A stretch of 11,318 nt of DNA from Oscillospiraceae bacterium (GTDB taxonomy: Bacteria; Bacillota; Clostridia; Oscillospirales; Oscillospiraceae), in assembly GCA_024404735.1 (NCBI GenBank), contig JAKSPP010000037.1, positions 1-11,318 of the forward strand, in the 5' to 3' direction. Within the stretch, counting starts at the first letter, position 1. Every line of letters starts with the position of its first letter. A model generated the notes under the pieces. It did not search any database. It was not told the DNA's origin and saw only the letters and a list, made by a program, of their open reading frames with translations. This document shows, piece by piece, positions 5,680 through 11,318 of the stretch. Made by a program: the position numbers and the translations under genes.

Positions 5680-8139
5680 TTATTTTTCAAATTCCTCATG
5701 GAACTCGGCGTATACAGAGGGCAGAATTGCGGCAAGATGAGTAAATTCTTTAATGTTGTGCATAAGAAGACTCTTAACTGCGCCGAGAGGAATTTTTACT
5801 CCGTCGGGCAGGGCCTTGCAGGGCTTTCCGTCCACAACGTGCCAGCCCATCCAGAAGCGGCTTCGCAGCTCACAGCCTCCTTCAACAGGACGCAGGAAGT
5901 GGCACATGATTGTGGGTGCCTTTTCATTACCGGAGCAGACGATGGTACCCTTGAAGTCCTTGAGCTTCTCGGGGTCGAAGCCGATATCCGCAGGATTGCG
6001 GAAGTTGATGTGGATATCTCTGGGGCCTTCACCGCAGTCCTCGTATACAGCGTGCTCTGTATCCCAGTAGCGCTCCTTCATGCTGAGGCTCTTGTTAAGG
6101 GCCTTCTCCATGCTGTCGGTTCTGGCGAAATAGTGCTGATGGTGGTTCCAGATTTTATATCTCAGGTCTTCACAGCCGTGCCATGCAAACCAGAAGTCGA
6201 ACATCTCAGGGGTAACTCCGGGCATAAAGGTCAGATTTGCAAGCATTGCCGTGCCGTCGGGAAGATTGCAGTAGCCAAGCTCCATAGGCAGATAGCCCTC
6301 GTCAAAGAGCCTGTTCATCTCGAGGGGAGTAATTGCGTTTGCGGGGTCTGCCGGGAGGGTAACGGCGGCGTAGGTGCCGGGGTCAGCCTCGACCATATCC
6401 ATCTCAAAGTATTTATAGAGGGGGCTCTTTTTTTCCTCCTCCGTAACGGGGACGGTGGGTATTGCCTCGGATGCGGGCTTTATCGGCCAGCACTCAACAG
6501 GAACTCTTGTGGAAGAGAAATCCATTTCGCCGTCCTTGTTTACCACCTCAATCCACTTAAGGAAGTTGACATCGTCACGCTGAGGATAATCCTCACGCAT
6601 AAACCAGCCGCGGGACTCCTTGCGGAGAAGGGAGGCCCTGTAATGAAGCTCTGCGGAGAGAACCATAGCCTCGGCCTCGTGACAGCACATAACTCCGTGC
6701 ATATCCTCCGCCTTGAGAGTCTTTGCAAGCTCCTTGGCCTTCATAACGATTTCCATTGCCTTGCCTATGCGCTCCTCTGTCATAACAACGGAGAACTCGG
6801 AGGGACCCATTGCATTCTGAACCAGCTCGATTACATCCTCGGGGGTGCATCCGGCCTCTCTTTCCAGAGGGACAAAGATGTCCTTAATGTACTTATTAAC
6901 CTGCTCGGGATTAACGGCTGCGGGAGGACCGAAGGCCTTTCCCATACCGGCAATGGTCTCGCCTGCAACAACGCCTGCAAATACGGCATTGAGAATACCG
7001 GAGCCGCGGTTGCGTCCCGGAGGTGCGGGTACAGCGCCTGCTATGCCGGAGCCACAGTAGGAGCAGTCACCGATGGCATAAAGATTGCGTATGGAGGTCT
7101 GCAGATTGTTGTCTGTTGCAACGGGGGACTGCTCACCTACCAGCATGGGGGCAACCTCAAGGTCAGTGTCTACAGAGCTTCCGCTGTCTTCGTTGAGAAT
7201 ACGGAACTTGGCGCCGTAGGGCTTGCCCTTCATACGCATTTCCATAATCTTCTTGTTATCCACATCGGAGGGGAACTCCAGATGAACAGGGCCCGTGCCG
7301 TTAATCATCTGATAGTACCATTCTCTGATGGCGGTGGAGTTGATGTCTGTTTCACGATGGTCGGTGAAATGCGGGGTGAGATATTCGCCCTGTGCGTTAT
7401 ACATATTGTTTTCACCGAAAACAACCTCGTTGTGGCTGCGAATCTTCATAAGCTGAGCAAAGTTACCGAACTCAACATTGCGAAGCTTTGCGCCCGCCCT
7501 GTAGGCTGCGGCAATGCCGTCGCCGCGTCCGGAGGACCACATGGAGGCCAGACGGTAGTTCTGGGAGCCTGTTGCAAGAACGACCGCACCCGCCTCAACA
7601 ACATAAACGGTTCCGTCAAGAACACTGTAGGCAACAGCGCCTGCAATTTTTCCGTTATCTGTGAGAAGGTCGGACATAACCGTCTTGTCATAGAACTTAA
7701 CGCCGAGCTTTTCTGCGGTTCTGCGCATTCTGACAAGAATATCAAGGTCGACGGTAATCATTGCGGTAAAAGGCCCTGTGGGTCTTACCAGATATTCGCC
7801 GTTTTCGTCTCTGGGAACATTAACGCCCCAGCTTTCCAGCTTTCCGAGAAGGTACTTGTTCATCTTGACGTACTTGAGCATAAGCTCCTGATTGCCAAGG
7901 AAAGCGCCGATTTCGTTGACGTGGAATCTGAGGAAGTCCTCGGCCTTTACTCTGTCGGGATCAAAGTACTGGAGAACACCGCCTCCGCGGTTTGCCTTTC
8001 CTGCGTAGCCGGCTGTGTTTTTCTCTATTACAATGACCTCCCTGTCGGGAGCGTTCTCTTTAACGGATATTGCGTTTGCAAGACCGCCGACACCGCCGCC
8101 GCAAACAAGGACATCACATTTAAGGTCTATTCTGTTCAT
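5680..8139 (-). CDS. Fumarate-reductase/AprA-like FAD flavoprotein fused to a C-terminal DAPG (PhlG)/phloretin hydrolase domain
   Basis: 819 aa. Residues 1 to about 550 are an FAD_binding_2-type flavoprotein: dinucleotide motif GGGVGGL at 14-20, ATGS at 189-192, and the distal FAD segment YAIGDCSYCGSGIAG at 354-368. Residues about 571-819 match the 2,4-diacetylphloroglucinol hydrolase family, with GYLPMELGYCNLPDG, MPGVTPEMFDFWFAWHG, LRYKIW, MCHFLRPVEGG and HNIKEFTHLAAILP. Candidate zinc ligands are His669, Glu700, His794 and Glu798. Their spacings (31 and 4) equal those I recall for PhlG His129/Glu160 and His270/Glu274. PhlG and phloretin hydrolase cleave the acyl C-C bond of acylphloroglucinols. 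Most relatives on either side are single-domain, so this is an apparent bifunctional redox/hydrolase enzyme. It starts 13 nt after the ferredoxin stop, with a GGAGG-type ribosome site. I see no HTGG-like fumarate reductase substrate motif, so fumarate is unlikely. Substrate unknown. Confidence 0.92.
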   Translation of the reverse strand: MNRIDLKCDVLVCGGGVGGLANAISVKENAPDREVIVIEKNTAGYAGKANRGGGVLQYFDPDRVKAEDFLRFHVNEIGAFLGNQELMLKYVKMNKYLLGKLESWGVNVPRDENGEYLVRPTGPFTAMITVDLDILVRMRRTAEKLGVKFYDKTVMSDLLTDNGKIAGAVAYSVLDGTVYVVEAGAVVLATGSQNYRLASMWSSGRGDGIAAAYRAGAKLRNVEFGNFAQLMKIRSHNEVVFGENNMYNAQGEYLTPHFTDHRETDINSTAIREWYYQMINGTGPVHLEFPSDVDNKKIMEMRMKGKPYGAKFRILNEDSGSSVDTDLEVAPMLVGEQSPVATDNNLQTSIRNLYAIGDCSYCGSGIAGAVPAPPGRNRGSGILNAVFAGVVAGETIAGMGKAFGPPAAVNPEQVNKYIKDIFVPLEREAGCTPEDVIELVQNAMGPSEFSVVMTEERIGKAMEIVMKAKELAKTLKAEDMHGVMCCHEAEAMVLSAELHYRASLLRKESRGWFMREDYPQRDDVNFLKWIEVVNKDGEMDFSSTRVPVECWPIKPASEAIPTVPVTEEEKKSPLYKYFEMDMVEADPGTYAAVTLPADPANAITPLEMNRLFDEGYLPMELGYCNLPDGTAMLANLTFMPGVTPEMFDFWFAWHGCEDLRYKIWNHHQHYFARTDSMEKALNKSLSMKERYWDTEHAVYEDCGEGPRDIHINFRNPADIGFDPEKLKDFKGTIVCSGNEKAPTIMCHFLRPVEGGCELRSRFWMGWHVVDGKPCKALPDGVKIPLGAVKSLLMHNIKEFTHLAAILPSVYAEFHEEFEK

Positions 8140-8152
8140 AGCTCTCCTCCTC

Positions 8153-8398
8153 TTATGCGTACTGACTGAAGTTCTGGTGCATATGCTCGCTGGAATAATC
8201 GGGAATTACCCTGATTGCCTCCTTTGCGCATACGGCCTGGCAGAGAAAACAGTGCTCGCAGTCGGAAATGTACTTAAACACCGGCCTCTTGTTTTCCTCA
8301 TCCCAGCGTATTACGTCGACAAAGCAGGCCTTGTAGCAAAGCTTGCAGCCGACGCATTTTTCAGGGGAATACTCAATTTTGTGGTTTGTACGAATCAT
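8153..8398 (-). CDS. 2x[4Fe-4S] ferredoxin, electron partner of the flavoprotein
   Basis: 81 aa. The ATG at 8398-8396 is chosen over an upstream extension because the strong ribosome site AAAAGGAGG sits nine bases before it and because cysteine content and ferredoxin similarity begin just after it. Cys15, 18, 21 and 25 and Cys47, 50, 53 and 57 each make a C-x2-C-x2-C-x3-C motif. Neither fourth cysteine is followed by the usual proline. Two low-potential [4Fe-4S] clusters are expected. The 13-nt gap to the flavoprotein indicates one operon and probably one complex, a layout like AprB beside AprA in adenylylsulfate reductase, though AprB is longer. It most likely passes electrons to or from the FAD of its neighbour in the cytoplasm. 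The C-terminal tail (about residues 66-81) is polar and His/Gln/Ser-rich. Confidence 0.93.
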   Translation of the reverse strand: MIRTNHKIEYSPEKCVGCKLCYKACFVDVIRWDEENKRPVFKYISDCEHCFLCQAVCAKEAIRVIPDYSSEHMHQNFSQYA

Positions 8399-8437
8399 AA
8401 TGAATTTCCTCCTTTTAATATATATTTTATTTACGGT

Positions 8438-8466
8438 ATTATAACGAAAACGGTTTTTCGAATATC
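8438..8466 (-). promoter_or_regulatory. Promoter of the ferredoxin-flavoprotein operon with a dyad in the spacer
   Basis: On the minus strand a perfect TATAAT lies at 8443-8438. At 17-nt spacing the -35 position reads GATATT (8466-8461), a poor match to TTGACA. The whole spacer is occupied by the dyad CGAAAA-N4-TTTTCG (8445-8460). A good -10, poor -35 and embedded dyad suggest activator- or repressor-controlled expression. The expected leader is about 33 nt. Confidence 0.6.
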
Positions 8467-8497
8467 GTTTTGTAATATTTGTACTACAGTGCCGTTT

Positions 8498-8521
8498 TTG
8501 TAAATAAGGCACAATTTACAA
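8498..8521. promoter_or_regulatory. Candidate operator, 8-bp dyad
   Basis: TTGTAAAT (8498-8505) and ATTTACAA (8514-8521) are perfect inverted repeats around 8 nt. The centre is about 78 nt upstream of the expected start of the minus operon, a common activator position. A second dyad GTGCC (8489-8493)/GGCAC (8508-8512) interlocks with it. Confidence 0.45.
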
Positions 8522-8677
8522 GTACACTCCGAAATATGATGCGGATTTGGTTAGTTTACATCATTTTTATTAGAATATCACCTCGGCATGCAGCTTTCAA
8601 CATACACTGTGTAAAAAATCCATATTATTTGCCCGGGGACAATTTGTGCTTAATGTACTATAAAATTTTGCTTTCAC

Positions 8678-8717
8678 GATGAATAAGCCTCCTGCTGAGA
8701 GTAAAGGCTTTTTCATC
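8678..8717 (+). promoter_or_regulatory. Long hairpin upstream of the MATE gene
   Basis: GATGAATAAGCCT (8678-8690) pairs with AGGCTTTTTCATC (8705-8717), 13 positions with one T-T mismatch and a 14-nt loop. A run of five T closes the inner arm, so the inner 6 bp plus T-run could act as a terminator on the plus strand. It may alternatively be an operator. Confidence 0.45.
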
Positions 8718-8726
8718 AAAAAACAA

Positions 8727-8755
8727 TAGACTATTGCTTTGCAGTATGCTACAAT
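8727..8755 (+). promoter_or_regulatory. Promoter of the MATE gene
   Basis: TAGACT (8727-8732), a 17-nt spacer and TACAAT (8750-8755), with TG one base before the -10 (an extended -10). The transcript start would be near 8762, with ribosome site AGGAG (8777-8781) five bases before the ATG. A perfect TATAAT at 8764-8769 has no usable -35. Confidence 0.55.
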
Positions 8756-8786
8756 ACGAAAAATATAATGCATATTAGGAGAAACA

Positions 8787-10145
8787 ATGAAAGGAAAAGC
8801 CAAAAACCTTGATATGACGGTCGGAGACCCTCTGAAGCTTCTTACACTCTTTACAATTCCCGCCCTTGCCAGTAATCTTCTGAATCAGATATACACTCTT
8901 ACAGACAGCCTTATAGTCGGCCGCTATCTGGGGCAGACCTCTCTTGCGGCAGTTGGCGTATGTATGCCTGTTATCCTTATGGTTGCGTCCATGATTATAG
9001 GCCTTAACATAGGTGTGGGCATTCTGATGAGCCAGAGCTTCGGCCGCCACGATTTCGGTCAGATGCGCCATACTCTTGCAAACTCCGTTTACCTCGGCCT
9101 TGTTCTGGGAGTAATAGTTGCTCTTATCGGAATACCTCTTGCCCGGCCCATTTTAAGGCTTATGGGGACTCCGGAGGGACCTCTCAATGAAGCTGTTTCC
9201 TATATTCGTATTTCTTTTGCCGCAACGGTTTTTCCCATTTATTACTTTATGTTCTCAAATGCCTTCAGGGGTATCGGAGACGGTTACACGGCTCTTTACT
9301 GCCTTATTGTTTCCGTTGTGGGAAATATCCTTCTTGACATTGTATTTGTTGTGAAGCTTGGCCTCGGAGTTGCCGGAAGTGCCTATGCAACAGCACTTGC
9401 ACAGGGCATGAGTGTTGTTTTCGCAATTATTATGCTGTATGCAAAATACCCGGATATGCGAATGGGTAAAACGGACTTTAAGCCGGATATGCCTCTTATT
9501 TCAAAAATAACCAGACTGGCCGTGCCCATTGCAATCCAGTCGGGCTTCAATAATCTGGGAAACGTAGTTGTTCAGAGCTGCATTAACGGCTTCGGCGAGA
9601 GTATTATGGCCGCTTATACCGTGGGAAGCAGACTTGGTGCTTTCTCACTTCTGCCTATGGAGACCGTCGGAGGCTCCCTTTCTGTTTATGCAGGTCAGAA
9701 TCTTGGCGCCAAAAAGTATGACAGAATCGATAAGGGCGTCAAGGCCTCCCTTGTTATTAATGTGGTAGTGTCGGCGGTAATGGCAGTAATACTCCTTATC
9801 TTCGGAAAGCGGCTGACTGTTGCCTTCCTTCCCGAGGCAAGCGATGTAATTATCGGGGCATCCTACAGATATCTTCTGTTTGCCGCAGTGCCCGGAATTC
9901 TTTACGGTGTTATGTTTGTTTACCAGTATGTCCTTCGCGGAGTGGGGCACACAAAGGAATCCATGGCAGGCTCCTTTATTCAGCTGGGAGGAAAGCTCGT
10001 TGTTGCCCTCCTGGGCGCATATGTCCTGCACAGCCTTGACATAGTCTGGATTGCGTGGCCCGTCAGCTACATTGCGGGTACGGTCTGGCCTTACATTCAC
10101 TACAAAAAGTATATTGCCGCCCCCGAGGCAATGGAGAGAAATTAA
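8787..10145 (+). CDS. MATE-family multidrug/metabolite efflux transporter
   Basis: 452 aa, the normal MATE length (about 440-470), with about twelve hydrophobic helices in two halves. The N-terminal half carries the family pattern PALASNLLNQIYTLTDSLIV followed by GxxSLAAVGV; the second half repeats it with IQSGFNNLGNVVVQSCINGF. The conserved FRGIGD region (FSNAFRGIGDGY) and its second-half counterpart (YVLRGVGHTKES) are both present. MATE proteins export cationic drugs, phenolics and other organic compounds using Na+ or H+ gradients in the cytoplasmic membrane. It is monocistronic, divergent from the ferredoxin-flavoprotein operon and followed by a terminator. Sharing the upstream region suggests it might export the substrate or product of that operon, but MATE pumps are common and the link is only inference. 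Confidence 0.95.
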   Translation: MKGKAKNLDMTVGDPLKLLTLFTIPALASNLLNQIYTLTDSLIVGRYLGQTSLAAVGVCMPVILMVASMIIGLNIGVGILMSQSFGRHDFGQMRHTLANSVYLGLVLGVIVALIGIPLARPILRLMGTPEGPLNEAVSYIRISFAATVFPIYYFMFSNAFRGIGDGYTALYCLIVSVVGNILLDIVFVVKLGLGVAGSAYATALAQGMSVVFAIIMLYAKYPDMRMGKTDFKPDMPLISKITRLAVPIAIQSGFNNLGNVVVQSCINGFGESIMAAYTVGSRLGAFSLLPMETVGGSLSVYAGQNLGAKKYDRIDKGVKASLVINVVVSAVMAVILLIFGKRLTVAFLPEASDVIIGASYRYLLFAAVPGILYGVMFVYQYVLRGVGHTKESMAGSFIQLGGKLVVALLGAYVLHSLDIVWIAWPVSYIAGTVWPYIHYKKYIAAPEAMERN

Positions 10146-10217
10146 AAAAATCAAAACTTTTGTTACATCTAAAGCACCTTTATGCGGATTATTTGAAAGA
10201 CGCAGTATGTTCTTGCT

Positions 10218-10260
10218 CCCGACTGAAACGAAGATATACCCCGTTTCGGTCGGGATTTTT
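10218..10260 (+). terminator. Intrinsic terminator after the MATE gene
   Basis: CCCGACTGAAACG (10218-10230) pairs with CGTTTCGGTCGGG (10242-10254), 13 bp with one T-G wobble, followed by ATTTTT (10255-10260). It lies 72 nt after the MATE stop. Nothing else is seen in 10146-10217. Confidence 0.92.
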
Positions 10261-10283
10261 CGCACTTAATAATCACCCAAGAG

Positions 10284-10344
10284 TGTGAATATTCATATTT
10301 TTTCACTTTTTATCACTTGACGAAGTGAAAATTGTGAATATAAT
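10284..10344 (+). promoter_or_regulatory. Promoter and operator cluster of the AlbA_2-domain gene
   Basis: TTGACG (10317-10322), a 16-nt spacer and TATAAT (10339-10344). Overlaid on it are the direct repeat TGTGAATAT (10284-10292 and 10333-10341, the second overlapping the -10), the palindrome TGAATATTCA (10286-10295), TCACTT-N4-AAGTGA enclosing the -35 (10313-10328), and a longer arm TTTTCACTT (10300-10308) that pairs with AAGTGAAAA (10323-10331). The density of GTGAA/TTCAC half-sites suggests tight repression. Confidence 0.72.
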
Positions 10345-10378
10345 ATAGCATAGATGATTGTATACAGGAGGAGCGGCT

Positions 10379-11318
10379 ATGAATTTCGAGACTGAAAATA
10401 TTGAATTCAAGTCTCAGTTTGCAGAAGAGATTTATAAAGAAGTCATAGCGTTTGCCAATACAAACGGCGGAATTGTATACGTCGGCATTGATAATGAAGG
10501 CAATGCAATCGGACTGACTGACGTCGATAACGAATATACCCGCATTACAAACGGAATCCGTGACGCTATCATGCCGGATGTCACCATGTGCGTCAAATAT
10601 TTCATTCAGGACAACAAGGTGGTTCGTATTACTGTAAATGAAGGAACAAACAAGCCTTACTACCTCAAAAACAAGGGCTTGAAGCCCAGCGGCGTTTATG
10701 TCCGTCAGGGTTCCTCCAGCGCCCCCGCCTCTCCCGAGCAGATTCGTCAGATGATAAAAGAGAGTGACGGAGATACCTTTGAGGAGCTACGTTCTCTTGA
10801 GCAGGATTTAAGCTTTGAAGCTGCGAAAAATACCTTCAGGCGTTACGGCGTTGAATTCAGCCCGGAAAAATACCGTGCACTTGGAATGACGCAAAAGAGC
10901 GACGATATTTACACGAATCTCGCGCTGATTCTTTCCGACCGGTGCCCACATACGACCAAAATCGCTGTATTCAGCGATGAAACCTGCACTGTGTTCCGGG
11001 ACAGCAAGGAATTCGGCGGCTCTGTCTTCAAGCAGTTTGAAGATACTGTCAATTATCTGGCGCTCTGCAATAAGACCAGCTCAGTGATTAAAGGTGTTGT
11101 CAGAACAGACAGACGGGATTATCCCGAAGAGGCGATTCGTGAAGCACTTCTGAATGCACTCGTTCACCGTGATTACAGCTTTAGCGGCAGTATTATCATC
11201 AATGTCAACGACAGGAAGATGGAGTTTATCTCCATTGGAGGACTTCTTCCCGGACTTTCCACAGACGATATACGCATCGGTATTTCTCAGCCGAGAAACA
11301 AGAATCTTGCCGAAGTAT
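10379..11318 (+). CDS. AlbA_2 (Schlafen-type) DNA-binding domain protein with HATPase_c_4-like region, 3' end outside window
   Basis: Starts at ATG 10379, seven bases after ribosome site AGGAGG (10366-10371), and is open to the window end (313 residues visible). Residues 1 to about 120 fit the AlbA_2 domain (formerly 'divergent AAA-4'): ENIEFKSQ near the start, then FANTNGGIVYVGIDNEG, and VYVRQGSSSAPAS towards the end. Residues about 250-285 hold the N-box EALLNALVHRDYS (255-267) and IGGLLPG, typical of the GHKL-type ATPase part of these proteins. Such proteins are often annotated as predicted transcriptional regulators or RecG-like ATP-binding proteins; the biochemical role is mostly unknown and some lie in defence or mobile islands. 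GAA, AAT and GAT codons look more frequent than in the ene-reductase genes, a weak hint of separate ancestry. Its own operator-rich promoter suggests autoregulation. Confidence 0.88.
   Translation, partial: MNFETENIEFKSQFAEEIYKEVIAFANTNGGIVYVGIDNEGNAIGLTDVDNEYTRITNGIRDAIMPDVTMCVKYFIQDNKVVRITVNEGTNKPYYLKNKGLKPSGVYVRQGSSSAPASPEQIRQMIKESDGDTFEELRSLEQDLSFEAAKNTFRRYGVEFSPEKYRALGMTQKSDDIYTNLALILSDRCPHTTKIAVFSDETCTVFRDSKEFGGSVFKQFEDTVNYLALCNKTSSVIKGVVRTDRRDYPEEAIREALLNALVHRDYSFSGSIIINVNDRKMEFISIGGLLPGLSTDDIRIGISQPRNKNLAEV

Larger units (their letters stand above)
8399..8786. other. 388-bp AT-rich divergent regulatory region
   Basis: No gene is supported here. It separates the minus ferredoxin operon from the plus MATE gene. 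It holds a minus -10 with a dyad in the spacer (8438-8466), TTTGTA repeats (8469-8502), a TTGTAAAT dyad (8498-8521), a long hairpin (8678-8717) and a plus promoter (8727-8755). A second possible plus promoter is GGGACA (8636-8641), 17 nt, TATAAA (8659-8664). Nothing is recognised between about 8525 and 8630. Confidence 0.6.

Noticed and set aside
5698..8169. An 823-codon open frame on the plus strand, fully antisense to the flavoprotein and the end of the ferredoxin
   Set aside because: It is in exact codon-for-codon register with the minus gene. Stops there would need TTA, CTA or TCA codons in the real gene, so the open frame simply shows that the gene avoids these codons. The translation has no recognisable domain and no convincing ribosome site, while the minus frame has clear motifs.
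8399..8512. A longer form of the ferredoxin starting at 8512
   Set aside because: The extra 38 residues are basic and unlike ferredoxins, and would be encoded by the promoter region. The ATG at 8398 has an ideal AAAAGGAGG ribosome site.
8469..8521. TTTGTA repeats considered as a CRISPR or iteron array
   Set aside because: The repeats are only 6-8 nt, spacings are unequal, and no cas or replication genes are nearby. A regulatory site is the simpler reading.
8479..8803. Small open frames in the AT-rich spacer on both strands
   Set aside because: They overlap promoter elements and the start of the MATE gene, lack ribosome sites and have no recognisable content.

Overview
The window looks like chromosomal DNA of an anaerobic member of the Clostridia, plausibly a gut Oscillospirales-type bacterium. 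The grounds are strong AGGAGG-type ribosome sites, sigma-A promoters, intrinsic terminators with U-tracts, moderate GC in genes with AT-rich spacers, and a gene set of Fe-S/flavin ene-reductases, a ferredoxin, a PucR regulator and a MATE pump. This assignment is inference; there is no rRNA or other taxonomic marker.

Layout. (1) Positions 2-3338 hold two tandem paralogs of the Old Yellow Enzyme/2,4-dienoyl-CoA reductase type. The first is cut by the window edge and the second is complete (647 aa). A GC hairpin follows each copy, and the two hairpins are homologous. (2) Positions 3433-3924 (minus) encode a small membrane-anchored LemA-like protein. It is divergent from a PucR-type regulator at 4126-5607 (plus), and both have near-consensus promoters in the spacer between them. 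(3) Positions 5680-8398 (minus) form a two-gene operon: a 2x[4Fe-4S] ferredoxin followed by an 819-aa flavoprotein whose last ~250 residues look like a complete 2,4-diacetylphloroglucinol (PhlG)/phloretin hydrolase domain. (4) Positions 8399-8786 are a 388-bp AT-rich divergent regulatory region with several dyads. (5) Positions 8787-10145 encode a MATE efflux pump. (6) From 10379 to the window end runs an AlbA_2/Schlafen-type plus histidine-kinase-like ATPase protein behind a promoter packed with GTGAA/TTCAC half-sites.

Working model (inference). The Fe-S ene-reductases, the ferredoxin-linked flavoprotein, the fused carbon-carbon (retro-Claisen-type) hydrolase, the PucR regulator and the exporter together resemble an anaerobic reductive pathway for a plant polyphenol or related acyl-phenol/1,3-diketone. 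The most notable object is the redox flavoprotein-PhlG fusion, which would join a flavin step and a C-C hydrolysis in one polypeptide. The LemA-like gene and the AlbA_2 gene are probably unrelated neighbours.
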